IMG/VR virus record: IMGVR_UViG_3300027733_000059
Span: 1 to 61,414 of that record
Origin: a virus
DNA: 61,414 nucleotides
Strand: one strand, 5' to 3'
Part shown: positions 15,429 through 23,313 of the stretch, piece after piece
How the letters are laid out: every line of letters begins with the position of its first letter
Position numbering within the stretch: position 1 is the stretch's first letter
Program-made: the position numbers and the translations under genes
Notes under the pieces: generated by a model
What the model was told of the DNA's origin: nothing
The model's database searches: none
Seen by the model: the letters and a program-made list of their open reading frames with translations, nothing else

Positions 15429-17730
15429 CTGCCTCTCTGTAAGCGGTCTCAAGTCCGTCTGCGAAACTTGCTCCAAATAATTTACTTGTTATGAATATAT
15501 GATTTCGAGCGAACTCTACTCCGTGTCCGCCGTGAGGTGAAGTAGCACTAATCGTTGTAGCATAATGAGCAATTTCGTGAACAATAGTAGGTTCCGCTTT
15601 TGAATAACCTCTGCTTACTCTCAAAATACTTACGGGTAGGTCGCCCTTAAATCCAATTTGATACGCCCCAGCCTCATTAGCAGATGAGACTTTAACCTCA
15701 AGATTATTTCCAGCAACCCCACCTTTTCCAAATGCCTCAACAAACCAATCTTGTCTTATTACATCTCTTACATAACCATTAAGACCTCGAGGCGTTCCAT
15801 CTAAATGCTTTTGTCCTAAAGGCGAAATTAGCGAGGTTGTAACTTTTTTAGACCAAGCAGTAAAATCTTTTGAATACTGTTTGTAGGCTTTGTCGTAATC
15901 AGCGTAATTAGTAAATTGTGTGCGATTAGGGGCAGAAGGCATATCTGCATTTTTATCTTGAATTTGATTATGATTTTTTTCTTCAGCAGCATAAACTTTG
16001 CTTACAAGAGGGTCAGGTTGTTTTTTCAATTCAAACATCTCGCGATGGCTTAATCCGCTTCCACCTTTTTGACCTGTAGCCCAGTTACCGTGAGTGGACT
16101 GGTCGTGTCCTCCGCCTTCGTGCTTTACAACACCACTCCAGCCTTTTGCATCATCTGTCAAAGAAAAAGAATGGTCAATTTTGATACCGTCTTGAGAATA
16201 AGAACGAGCAAAATTTAACATTGCAGTAGCAATGCCTTGGCGTTTGTATTCAGGTTCTACTTGAATTCTATCTATTATCGCTCCCGCTTCAGGTACAAAA
16301 TTATTAGGGCGACTAGATTCAAGGTCAGCAATTTGTTTCACTCCTCCATCAACAAAAAGATAACCTTTTGTAGTCATCGAGATATTTCCGTCTGCTGTTT
16401 TTTCGTTGTCGTGAAGTAGTTTTATTTTTGTGCCATCTTTAGTTTCATAAATGGCTGTCACTCTATTAGATGTCATTCCATCGTCATCGGTAGGATAAGA
16501 CTTATGTTCAATTTGTGTAATTCGTTGCTGAACTTCAATTTCTTTTGCGGAGCGCGCTGAACTATTAGCCCAAGAGCCGTGCGTCTTTTGGTCGTGTTCT
16601 TGGTGCTTTATTACATCTTCTTCATCACGGATAAAAGGAATAGTGTTAAATAAAGTATGAAAAATCATACCTAGTTCAACGCCTTTTTTAAGCGTATGAG
16701 GCTCAATCATTTTCACTTCAATGACCGTAAATGTTGTAGGCTCTTTGCGAGTCCAAGAATTAACTGTGATGTCTTGACCATCTTTAATTGGTCTTGTCTG
16801 ACGGTCATTTGTATACTTTACCGTAGAAGTCTCAATTTTAGAAAAGTTTCCAGTAATGGCTCCATCTCTAATAATTTCATAGCGGACTTTTGCTGCTGGG
16901 TCATTACTATCCATACTGTCCCAACTACGGTCCCTTGGGTCCTGGAATCTATACCCAGTTACTAAATCTTCGCCAGGTCTATTTAATTTGAAAGTTCTTG
17001 CTGAGACGGCACCTCTAGCCCAGTAAGGAGTAGTTACTGTTGTAATTCCTACTACTTGAAATTTACCGCTAGTAATAGTTTCAAAATCTGACGGGTAAAA
17101 ACTTTTCTCAGGCTTGACTGAGACACCTTTTGCGCCTTCTTGAATTTTTAGAATTACTTTTGTGTCGCTTGGTGTGTAAGACCTGTCTGCTGCATACCAT
17201 TGAGCCACACCCAAAGACCGAGTGGTTGAAACCAACGGCATATCAATTGTGTCACCCTCTTTGAGATTAGTGAACTGCTCAAGCAACGCTTTTGATTCTG
17301 CATCACCCGCTGCCATACCTCTATACAAAGTTGGTTGCGGACGACCATTGGCAATTGCTGTTAGAACTGCCTCGGTTTGATTTCTTACTGCGCCCGTTGA
17401 GGATGCACCAAAACCGCGTTGAGTTAAATAATTCTCAGAGCCACCAACATCTTTATCACTTTTAGGAACTGGCAAGCCAAGCATCTCGCCCGCGTACTGA
17501 CGGTATAAATCTACAAACTGGTCGCCATCGACACCGTGTTCCCAGTTTTCCCAAAATTTATCGGTGGTTCCAGTTGCGTTGCGTGGAGCGTCAGGAACTT
17601 TATCTTTTGGACTCCATCCCGATAACTCAGAGGTAACGCCTGTAGCCCAGTTTCCGTGTGTCTTTTGGTCGTGTTCTTGATGCTTGATAACTGGACGAAG
17701 CCCTGGCTCAAATTTAATCACTAGACTCAT
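15409..17730 (-). CDS. Modular HDQKTHG polyprotein: ADP-ribosyltransferase, acetyltransferase, metallopeptidase
   Basis: In this 773-aa protein each module is preceded by the motif. HDQKTHGNW (20-26) leads to an ADP-ribosyltransferase-like domain with T-L-Y-R-G (R137), L-V-S-T-T (167-170) and S-D-F-E-T-I; D replaces the first E of E-x-E. HDQKTHGSW (379-385) leads to a GNAT acetyltransferase: I-D-R-I-Q-V then RQGIATAMLNFA (497-508). HDQSTHGNW (542-548) leads to a zinc peptidase: V-H-E-I-A-H-Y (HExxH, 718-722) with a third His in H-G-V-E-F, like SprT-type enzymes. ATG overlaps the MuF stop by ATGA. I infer it is head cargo for delivery to the host. Confidence 0.78.
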   Translation of the reverse strand: MSLVIKFEPGLRPVIKHQEHDQKTHGNWATGVTSELSGWSPKDKVPDAPRNATGTTDKFWENWEHGVDGDQFVDLYRQYAGEMLGLPVPKSDKDVGGSENYLTQRGFGASSTGAVRNQTEAVLTAIANGRPQPTLYRGMAAGDAESKALLEQFTNLKEGDTIDMPLVSTTRSLGVAQWYAADRSYTPSDTKVILKIQEGAKGVSVKPEKSFYPSDFETITSGKFQVVGITTVTTPYWARGAVSARTFKLNRPGEDLVTGYRFQDPRDRSWDSMDSNDPAAKVRYEIIRDGAITGNFSKIETSTVKYTNDRQTRPIKDGQDITVNSWTRKEPTTFTVIEVKMIEPHTLKKGVELGMIFHTLFNTIPFIRDEEDVIKHQEHDQKTHGSWANSSARSAKEIEVQQRITQIEHKSYPTDDDGMTSNRVTAIYETKDGTKIKLLHDNEKTADGNISMTTKGYLFVDGGVKQIADLESSRPNNFVPEAGAIIDRIQVEPEYKRQGIATAMLNFARSYSQDGIKIDHSFSLTDDAKGWSGVVKHEGGGHDQSTHGNWATGQKGGSGLSHREMFELKKQPDPLVSKVYAAEEKNHNQIQDKNADMPSAPNRTQFTNYADYDKAYKQYSKDFTAWSKKVTTSLISPLGQKHLDGTPRGLNGYVRDVIRQDWFVEAFGKGGVAGNNLEVKVSSANEAGAYQIGFKGDLPVSILRVSRGYSKAEPTIVHEIAHYATTISATSPHGGHGVEFARNHIFITSKLFGASFADGLETAYREAGVPLGD

Positions 17731-18734
17731 TGTGTTCCCCTATCAGGTGGAACTATCACCATTGTGCAACGGCAATGAGGGTGAACAATAGGCGCCTCAA
17801 GCCCGATAGAGAACACACCATTCCAAGGTGCCAACTCACCATCAAGCGGAGCGCATATCTCGCAAGTGCGCTCATCTTGGGCTGTTACCCACATCTTTTG
17901 AGCGCTAGGGTCTATGAAACCCGCTTCATCGGCTTGCTTCCAGCCTTCATAGCGACCTTCATTTTGTGCAATCTGAATCTCGGTGCGGGCAATCATTGTT
18001 GCTCGGGCAGAACGCAATCTATCTGCGTATTTAGATGCGGAGGTGGCAGATGCTTCGCGGGCTTTTGCCTCTTTCATCCCGCCTTTAATCAAACGCTCCA
18101 ACTCACGCTTTTCAAACTTTGTTACTGCTTCCGCCCACTTTGGGTGTAAACCAATAATGTTTTTAATACGGCGGGCTGTAGCGCGATAATCTATTTGTTC
18201 ATTAAATGAATCAATAATAATCTTACGAATTGCAATGCGTGTTAATTCATCAATGCTAACAATTAACTGCCCTGCTCTTTTAGATGCAAAGGCTAAAGAA
18301 TTAGGATTTGTTTTATTAAACGACATTGAGAATGTAACTGGAGGTGGCGTTGGGCTTGCCCAATCAGGAATCTTTGTAAAATCCATATTAGCCATAGGCG
18401 CCTTGTTTGTAATCTTTACAGGCTTAGGCAGAAATGCAGGTAAGAATAATTTAGGTGCAATAGATTGAATCTGTTGTATTGCCTCTTTACCGCCTATTTC
18501 GATAGATGTCATCAAGGCATCTTCAATCTGCTTTCTATTTCCTGCAACAGTAATTGCATTAAGAAGTCGATTTAAAGAATCAGGGTCCAGGCGTTGAATG
18601 ATACGAGCCAACTCTTCAACCTTGATTGTGTTGGTTGATTTACGAATCGCTTCGTAGAGAACGCGGGCTAACGCCTGTTCTTCCGCTGTTAATGGATTAC
18701 GACGGTTTCCGTCTCTGCCAAAGATTAGAGGCAT
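17727..18734 (-). CDS. MuF-like minor head protein
   Basis: This 335-aa protein has the phage Mu protein F type C-terminus: A-R-T-E-I-Q-I-A-Q-N-E-G-R-Y, then M-W-V-T-A-Q-D-E-R-T-C-E-I-C-A-P-L-D-G and H-P-H-C-R-C-T-M. MuF proteins bind the portal and in many phages are fused to toxin or effector domains. Here the effector modules instead form separate downstream genes, coupled by an ATGA overlap. It follows the portal gene by two bases. Confidence 0.88.
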   Translation of the reverse strand: MPLIFGRDGNRRNPLTAEEQALARVLYEAIRKSTNTIKVEELARIIQRLDPDSLNRLLNAITVAGNRKQIEDALMTSIEIGGKEAIQQIQSIAPKLFLPAFLPKPVKITNKAPMANMDFTKIPDWASPTPPPVTFSMSFNKTNPNSLAFASKRAGQLIVSIDELTRIAIRKIIIDSFNEQIDYRATARRIKNIIGLHPKWAEAVTKFEKRELERLIKGGMKEAKAREASATSASKYADRLRSARATMIARTEIQIAQNEGRYEGWKQADEAGFIDPSAQKMWVTAQDERTCEICAPLDGELAPWNGVFSIGLEAPIVHPHCRCTMVIVPPDRGTQ

Positions 18735-18736
18735 TG

Positions 18737-20152
18737 TTAATCCACATCGCCGTCTAGCGGTTCTGCTCCTTCAGGAATCTCTAACTCTTCTTCCAATGAT
18801 GGAGGTGCATCGAATCCAGCGTCATCTGCCCCTTCAGGCATAGGAGGCATACCGAAGTTTGCTCCATCGTGTTCTGCTGGAGGTAAACCTGCCAACTCAC
18901 GAAGATAATCTTCCAACTTAGGGTCAGGCATAAGAACGCCCGCTTGAGCCAACTTAGTTACGAAGTCTGAAATCTCAGTTAAATCAACGTGGCTTACTTC
19001 ACCGTAAGTTAGGTAAGGAGCGCGAGATATATCCATTCCGTTTAACTTCATCAAGCGAGGAATAGCGTATTGATTCATTACTTCAGCAATGTTTTTAGCA
19101 ATTGAATCAACTGCCATTGACCATAAATCCATCTTTGATGCGCCAAGAGCGTAAGAGCCAACTCTGTCTGAGCCTAGAAGGATAAAGTCTGACAGGATTG
19201 ACATTGACATACGTTGGTCATAGCGATTGATAATCTTGTCTGTATCGAATTGACGAGAACCGCCTGATGAGAGCAACTGTAAGTCAAACATCTTGTGTCC
19301 AGCATCGTCATACATCGCTGGCATAACAATGCCTTCTTGTTCATTGCGCTTGATAGATGTAACAATGCTTTGAATCGAGGCTAATACTTGCTGCTGCTCG
19401 ACTGTTGCTGATGAAGAAAGATATTCAGGTGGTAGGTAGGCAACTGGCAAACCTGCTAAGTCGCGCTCAATACCGATTGCTTCAATTTCTTCAATACGGC
19501 GCTTGAAAAACCAAGGACGGTAAGCATTACGAAGAATGGAGCGACCTTCAGGGTTATTCTTTGTTGTTACTGTACGGAAAAGCAAAGCCTTATCAATTGG
19601 AATTGTATGTATTCCACCCGTTGATGGGTCTACTTGCACCATCGCTTGAATTCCGCCGTCTGCATCAATCTCCCAACGGAATAAAGTTTCCTGGGCGCGA
19701 ATAGGCATCTTGCGCCAACCGATTTTTCCGTCGTTGTGCTTTGAGCGTTTCTTTGGGTCGTTGCCATCGCCCTTGCGGACTTTGTAAACAATTTCGTGAT
19801 ACGAGAATCCAAAAACTAACATTGAAAGAATTTGTGAAAGTGTTGCATCCCAGGAATCGGACATATCGTGAATACACGATTCAATAAATGCTGCTGCTTC
19901 TTTATCTTCAGGCTTTACATCGCCGTCTGATGAATCATCGCTATATGGGTCTACGCGCCATTCAAGACGAGTAATAACTTTTTCAACTGCAAACAGCATT
20001 GACCCGATTGTTGGGTCGTTATCTGCCATTTCGCGGTATGTCTTTGCACCGCGTATGCCTCTAAGATTGACGAGAAATTCTTCATAAACTGTTCCGCCTG
20101 AACGGCGTAAACCAGTTGAGCCAAACTCCTGTAGGTCAGGTCTTTCTGCCAT
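18737..20152 (-). CDS. Portal protein (DUF935-like)
   Basis: This 471-aa protein is the dodecameric DNA gate of the head. It matches portal layout: Y-R-E-M-A-D-N-D-P-T-I-G-S-M-L early, a wing region with M-L-V-F-G-F-S-Y-H-E-I-V-Y-K, and L-L-F-R-T-V-T-T-K-N-N-P-E-G-R-S-I-L-R-N-A-Y followed by stem helices. The last 60 residues are acidic and Pro-rich. ATG is preceded by GCGAGAGG. Unusually, the terminase genes are not next to it but 16 kb away in the replication module. Confidence 0.88.
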   Translation of the reverse strand: MAERPDLQEFGSTGLRRSGGTVYEEFLVNLRGIRGAKTYREMADNDPTIGSMLFAVEKVITRLEWRVDPYSDDSSDGDVKPEDKEAAAFIESCIHDMSDSWDATLSQILSMLVFGFSYHEIVYKVRKGDGNDPKKRSKHNDGKIGWRKMPIRAQETLFRWEIDADGGIQAMVQVDPSTGGIHTIPIDKALLFRTVTTKNNPEGRSILRNAYRPWFFKRRIEEIEAIGIERDLAGLPVAYLPPEYLSSSATVEQQQVLASIQSIVTSIKRNEQEGIVMPAMYDDAGHKMFDLQLLSSGGSRQFDTDKIINRYDQRMSMSILSDFILLGSDRVGSYALGASKMDLWSMAVDSIAKNIAEVMNQYAIPRLMKLNGMDISRAPYLTYGEVSHVDLTEISDFVTKLAQAGVLMPDPKLEDYLRELAGLPPAEHDGANFGMPPMPEGADDAGFDAPPSLEEELEIPEGAEPLDGDVD

Positions 20153-20165
20153 TTGTGCCTCTCGC

Positions 20166-20318
20166 CTACTCTTTGTGCGCTAATCCGACAACAATTTTAA
20201 TTGCTTGCTCTTCATCAAATCCTGCATTTTTTAACTCCAAGAATAATTCGTGGGTCTGAATAGCAAAACTGCTGAGAACGGAGATAACGCCATCGTCGGG
20301 TACGAAGTCGTTATACAC
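20166..20318 (-). CDS. Small protein opening the head operon
   Basis: This 50-aa protein starts at GTG and lies 13 bases upstream of the portal gene. The helical sequence has T-H-E-L-F-L-E-L-K-N-A-G-F-D-E-E-Q-A, a pattern common in short phage proteins before portal or terminase genes. A TATAAT box ends seven bases before the GTG, so the message may be leaderless. The function is unknown. Confidence 0.6.
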   Translation of the reverse strand: MYNDFVPDDGVISVLSSFAIQTHELFLELKNAGFDEEQAIKIVVGLAHKE

Positions 20319-20324
20319 CTCACG

Positions 20325-20353
20325 ATTATAGCGGTATACGAATTTAGCCTTTA
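20325..20353 (-). promoter_or_regulatory. Probable late promoter for the head operon, leaderless
   Basis: On the minus strand a perfect TATAAT (20325-20330) lies six bases before the GTG of the 50-aa gene, with a weak -35 (TAAAGG) at 17-bp spacing. Transcription would begin at or within a base or two of the start codon, as is frequent in Actinobacteria. The AACCCC operator of the early promoters is absent. Confidence 0.45.
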
Positions 20354-20650
20354 TTCTCCATCAAAGACGAACTCGCGAGAATTCAAACGCAAGTTAGCAA
20401 CTTCAACGGCAAGTTTGCGAGCCATATCTTTTGTTCCAGCAAAGCCGTAAATTCTGCTTTCCAACTCTCCGCCTAATGCGTCGAATGAACGGAAAACGAT
20501 TTTGAATGGAAGTTCATAACTCTCCTCAGTCATCTCAATCTCGACATACTCACGCAGAGCAATCTGATGAGAAACATACGGCTTACCTAGTGCAGATACA
20601 ACTACCTTTGACCCAGCAATGCTGGATACGAAATAATCAGTCCACGCCAT
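20351..20650 (-). CDS. Hypothetical early protein
   Basis: This 99-aa protein is not recognised. It is an alpha/beta protein with Y-E-L-P-F-K-I-V-F-R-S-F-D-A-L-G-G-E and G-F-A-G-T-K-D-M-A-R-K. It has its own promoter carrying paired operator-like elements, separating it from SSB upstream. It is the last gene of the early minus-strand run before the late head operon. Confidence 0.55.
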   Translation of the reverse strand: MAWTDYFVSSIAGSKVVVSALGKPYVSHQIALREYVEIEMTEESYELPFKIVFRSFDALGGELESRIYGFAGTKDMARKLAVEVANLRLNSREFVFDGE

Positions 20651-20670
20651 TTCCTACCCCCTTCAGAGTA

Positions 20671-20711
20671 TTTTCAACCCCTATCATACAACACGGGTTA
20701 GAAAGGTGCCA
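20671..20711 (-). promoter_or_regulatory. Early promoter with paired AACCC operator-like elements
   Basis: Minus strand: -35 TGGCAC, 17-bp spacer, -10 TATGAT (20683-20688). The spacer contains AACCCGTGTTGT (20688-20699), and the reversed copy AGGGGTTG lies just downstream of the -10, so two sites face each other across the -10 box. AGGGGG precedes the ATG of the following gene. Confidence 0.5.
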
Positions 20712-21141
20712 CATCTGAAAGAGGCTTACTCCAAGGGTCAAACTCTGATACTGGGCTTGGTGGATTAAATGAGGCGTCCGTGCGCTCAACTACGGGGACG
20801 TGATAGGTATGGCGCTTAAGGTCTGCCCCAACGCTCCACGCTGTAACCGTAATCTTTGAACGCTTTTGCCCTGTGTTTTTATCTTCCCAGGATTCTTGAA
20901 CGGCTGTTCCTGATACAACAACAGAAACACCTTTACGAAGAGCATCTGCAACATTCTCAGCGGTCTTGCCCCACGCTTTAATATCCCAAAAAGTTGTGTC
21001 CGTATTTTCCCAAGTTCCATCCGCGTTCTTGGATGACTTTGATGAAACTACTGTAAATGTGGCTAACGCTTTTGCGTTTTGTGTGAATTTTAATTCAGGG
21101 TCAGCAACTAGATTTCCTGTGATTGTGATTGGTGCGCTCAT
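20698..21141 (-). CDS. ssb: Single-stranded DNA-binding protein
   Basis: This 147-aa protein has an N-terminal OB fold with I-T-I-T-G-N-L-V-A-D-P-E-L-K-F-T, A-L-A-T-F-T-V, and F-W-D-I-K-A-W-G-K-T-A-E-N-V, all classic SSB positions. The C-terminus is proline-rich and ends D-V-A-P-F, comparable to the acidic partner-binding tip of bacterial SSBs (D-x-P-F). It protects single strands during phage replication. The ATG overlaps the WhiB stop by ATGA. Confidence 0.93.
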   Translation of the reverse strand: MSAPITITGNLVADPELKFTQNAKALATFTVVSSKSSKNADGTWENTDTTFWDIKAWGKTAENVADALRKGVSVVVSGTAVQESWEDKNTGQKRSKITVTAWSVGADLKRHTYHVPVVERTDASFNPPSPVSEFDPWSKPLSDVAPF

Positions 21142-21407
21142 TTTTTATGCCTCTCGTTTGTCATTGGTTTTCCTATTATGTTTAGTTTTTTTCTTAGTGC
21201 ATCTCTTTGTTTTAAGGTTGTTCCGCCCCAAATACCAAGCACTTTGTAATGTAGCGCATAGGTCAGACATTCTGTTTTCCATACACAAGTGCTACAAATC
21301 TTTTTTGCTAACAGATTCTCCTGACTGACTTTGTTCTGCTCGGGAAAGTAATAATCCGTCTCCACCCCCGAGCAACTCGCTCCCTCGAACTGCCACGGCA
21401 TCTTCAT
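21138..21407 (-). CDS. WhiB-family iron-sulfur transcription regulator
   Basis: I chose ATG at 21407 (89 aa) because GGAGAGG lies 7 bases upstream. Four cysteines, C12, C38-x-x-C41 and C47, are arranged to bind the [4Fe-4S] cluster, followed by the G-I-W-G-G-T turn (58-63) and a basic C-terminus. WhiB proteins occur almost only in Actinobacteria and their phages and act by binding the primary sigma factor. Its 5' end overlaps the second WhiB-like gene by 116 bases in another frame. Confidence 0.93.
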   Translation of the reverse strand: MKMPWQFEGASCSGVETDYYFPEQNKVSQENLLAKKICSTCVWKTECLTYALHYKVLGIWGGTTLKQRDALRKKLNIIGKPMTNERHKK

Positions 21408-21669
21408 CAAATTCCTCTCCAACTATCAAACGGTTTGGGAAAGCAGAATCTAACTTAGCCAAAACTCGACCATTACGCCATACCTTGCCAGCGCAAACTC
21501 CATCATAAAAATTACTCTTAGGCTCAACTAAATCGTTACAGTTTTGCCAAAAAGGGCAGCCCTTACAAATTTGTAAAGCGGGCATTGCTAAATCAATTTG
21601 ATATTGGTCAAAAAGCCACGGGTCAGAGTGACGGCACGGAGCCTCATCAACAAAAGAACTTAAACCCAT
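21292..21669 (-). CDS. WhiB-like protein, divergent
   Basis: This 125-aa protein has C12, C35-x-x-C38 and C44 with W/F spacing as in WhiB proteins, then D-G-V-C-A-G-K-V-W (56-64), where canonical members have G-x-W-G-G. The C-terminal 55 residues are translated across the next WhiB gene in a different frame. It could switch promoters together with the classic WhiB downstream; the altered turn may change its sigma-factor contact. Confidence 0.78.
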   Translation of the reverse strand: MGLSSFVDEAPCRHSDPWLFDQYQIDLAMPALQICKGCPFWQNCNDLVEPKSNFYDGVCAGKVWRNGRVLAKLDSAFPNRLIVGEEFDEDAVAVRGSELLGGGDGLLLSRAEQSQSGESVSKKDL

Positions 21670-21686
21670 ATTGTAATTGTGACAGA

Positions 21687-21797
21687 CTACTTATTAGATT
21701 CGGCGGATTCGGCACCCTTGCGTGTCGTAACTCCAAAGCGCTCTTCAAGCAATTCTTTGAGAAGGGCTAACCGTTCTTGCTCAATCTTTTGGGTCAT
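21687..21797 (-). CDS. Very short helical protein
   Basis: This 36-aa ORF has its ATG inside the end of the upstream gene (17-base overlap) and encodes a leucine/glutamate-rich helix, E-R-L-A-L-L-K-E-L-L-E-E-R, then a Ser/Ala/Glu tail. It fills the gap to the WhiB-like gene. The coding call rests on composition and packing only. Confidence 0.42.
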   Translation of the reverse strand: MTQKIEQERLALLKELLEERFGVTTRKGAESAESNK

Positions 21798-22041
21798 CTT
21801 TGAATCCGATGTCATCATTCGCCTCCCAAGTTGCTAAAGCGTGATGAACTAATCCCTTATGTCGCCAATCAGGGTTATCATCATCGGCAAGTGTGAGTGT
21901 CCAATATTCTTTTTCGCCCTCGCCCATCCATTCTGATACTAGAACCCATCCAGTACAGATTGCAGGGTCAAGAAAGGCGATGCGCCCGATTTCGGCGAGC
22001 GCATCGTCAATCAATGAAGGTCTTTTATTTTCCTCACTCAT
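21781..22041 (-). CDS. Hypothetical acidic protein
   Basis: This 86-aa acidic protein contains A-L-A-E-I-G-R-I-A-F-L-D-P-A and L-V-S-E-W-M-G-E-G-E-K-E-Y-W-T-L-T-L-A-D-D-D-N-P-D-W-R, resembling conserved hypothetical proteins of actinophages. The start follows GAGG. No catalytic motif is visible. It is co-directional with the WhiB and SSB genes. Confidence 0.6.
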   Translation of the reverse strand: MSEENKRPSLIDDALAEIGRIAFLDPAICTGWVLVSEWMGEGEKEYWTLTLADDDNPDWRHKGLVHHALATWEANDDIGFKDDPKD

Positions 22042-22050
22042 ACCGTGAGG

Positions 22051-22512
22051 TTAATACCAAAAGTTTGAACTCCAAAAGCGCCACGCCGAGCAGGGTGAGC
22101 CATAACGAGATTCGAGATAAACAAGCCCTCGTTCGATTTGTCGTTCAACTGTGGTGTCAGGGTCAAGTCCGAGAATCTGAGGAATCCCTCCAGCGTGGAG
22201 TTTTTCGCCATTCTGACGGACGGGTGTTTTGTTGTAAGCATCGGGACGCCAATTGCTCTCTTTGGTCCACAGCGATAGCAGACATTCCCATTGAGTAGGA
22301 GTGTTCCAACCGAATTGGGACAATTGAGTTTTGGCATAGACCTTGGATGCTTCAGGTGTGCGCTCTACCAAAATTGGTTTTGGCGCTTCCACTACTTCAA
22401 CCGCTTGAGCAACTGGGTCAGGCGGAATGTGGAAAGGATTTAGAATTATGAAACCAAGTACGAGAATCGCTACTGGAATCGGTTTGGAAATAACTTTTTC
22501 ATAGAATCGCAT
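22051..22512 (-). CDS. Membrane-anchored lytic transglycosylase-like protein
   Basis: This 153-aa protein has one transmembrane segment (about 11-28), a short Pro/Val linker, then an SLT-like domain. The probable catalytic Glu is E85 in L-W-T-K-E-S-N-W. It is followed by H-A-G-G-I-P-Q-I-L-G-L-D-P and Q-I-E-R-G-L-V-Y-L-E-S-R-Y-G-S-P-C-S-A-W. This family cleaves peptidoglycan glycan strands. Its place in the early module, away from the CHAP endolysin and holin, suggests local wall remodelling or a host-mimic role rather than final lysis. Confidence 0.8.
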   Translation of the reverse strand: MRFYEKVISKPIPVAILVLGFIILNPFHIPPDPVAQAVEVVEAPKPILVERTPEASKVYAKTQLSQFGWNTPTQWECLLSLWTKESNWRPDAYNKTPVRQNGEKLHAGGIPQILGLDPDTTVERQIERGLVYLESRYGSPCSAWRFWSSNFWY

Positions 22513-22841
22513 AATCCTCCATAGTTCGGAGCGAATTCTTTGTCGCTACTGGATGTAGCGCTTCACGAATTGTCAGTATCGGACTGACCTCGCTTTTGAG
22601 GTGTAGGTGTTTTGCGAACCTGTAATAAAGGTAGCAGATAAAGATGAATGGATGTCAAGGATATTTTTAACTGGAGTTGGGCGTTCGGTGGCGGAGCAGA
22701 TAAGTCACGCTAGAGAGAGGACGGACGCGCAACGAAGCATCAACGCCACCGAACTATGGGTACCCGATAGGAATGGTACCCCATTGCCTAGCAAGTCACC
22801 CACCAGTAGCCCAAAAAGAAACTGGTGGGTGAACCTTTTAT
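22513..22841. other. Structured intergenic region with five inverted repeats
   Basis: This is the only gene-free stretch above 300 bases. In order it holds CGCTACTGGATGTAGCG (22544-22560), GTCAGT-ATCGG-ACTGAC (22572-22588), CCTC-GCTTTT-GAGG (22588-22601), the long-range pair GTTCGGTGGCG (22683-22693) with CGCCACCGAAC (22744-22754), GGGTACC/GGTACCC (22758-22781), and the 22797-22831 hairpin. Read on the minus strand the first three would form the leader of the transglycosylase gene. No tRNA or known ncRNA could be recognised. It may be a non-coding RNA or a replication or packaging site. Confidence 0.45.
22797..22831 (-). terminator. Perfect 11-bp hairpin after the 22842-23255 gene
   Basis: CACCCACCAGT and ACTGGTGGGTG flank a 13-base loop ten bases beyond the stop codon of the minus-strand gene. 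There is no long T tract on the minus side; on the plus side CCTTTTATTT follows, so it could stop transcription from either direction. Confidence 0.5.
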
Positions 22842-23255
22842 TTAGTCGAGGCGATTACCCGCGAAGGCTTCGATTCCGTACTTTCCAAGAACCTCAGCGA
22901 AGGCTTGGGCAAAAGCATATTTACGGTCTACGCTCTGTCCGAATTCACGAACCCAAATCTCGTAACCGCCGTAATAACCTTTGCTGCCAATCTCTTGAGA
23001 CTTTAACCAATTCACAAACGCACCTCGCGCTGGAGAAATGTTTACCCAAGCGAATCCGCAAAGACCGTCAAGGATGTAAGTTTTTTTGTTAAAGTCAATA
23101 TCGCTCCCAAGTGGAGTAGTTGGTGAACCAACTACAAACTTTGGAGTGTCGGCATCTTTGCCAGCAGCAAGACCAGCCTCGTATGCTTCAACATAAATTG
23201 CCTTGCATTGAGTCTTTGTTAAAGCCTTCTTTTTTTCGATGACTACTGTTGTCAT
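22842..23255 (-). CDS. Hypothetical early protein
   Basis: This 137-aa protein starts at the ATG preceded by GAGAGGGG. It contains L-T-K-T-Q-C-K-A-I-Y-V-E-A-Y-E-A-G-L-A-A-G, G-L-C-G-F-A-W-V-N-I-S-P-A-R-G and K-G-Y-Y-G-G-Y-E-I-W-V. The family of small conserved phage proteins with the C-G-F-A-W-V core is known to me only as hypothetical. It has its own promoter with the AAACCCTAGTT element. Confidence 0.62.
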   Translation of the reverse strand: MTTVVIEKKKALTKTQCKAIYVEAYEAGLAAGKDADTPKFVVGSPTTPLGSDIDFNKKTYILDGLCGFAWVNISPARGAFVNWLKSQEIGSKGYYGGYEIWVREFGQSVDRKYAFAQAFAEVLGKYGIEAFAGNRLD

Positions 23256-23284
23256 TTTGTATCCCCTCTCTTGGTTACAAAGTA

Positions 23285-23313
23285 AGTATATCAAACCCTA
23301 GTTAGTTATGCAA
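23285..23313 (-). promoter_or_regulatory. Early promoter with AAACCCTAGTT element
   Basis: Minus strand: -35 TTGCAT (23308-23313), exact 17-bp spacer, -10 TATACT (23285-23290). The spacer carries the AACCCCAGTT-like element in inverted orientation (23293-23303). GAGAGGGG precedes the ATG 30 bases downstream. Confidence 0.65.

Noticed and set aside
22628-22658. TTGACA on the minus strand upstream of the transglycosylase gene
   Set aside because: The -35 is perfect, but the only -10 (TACCTT) is at 19 bp and poor; not strong enough to annotate as a promoter.
22607-23092. Plus-strand open frame of about 160 codons across the structured intergenic region
   Set aside because: It runs antisense to a clear minus-strand gene, has no Shine-Dalgarno, and has a composition unlike real genes here.
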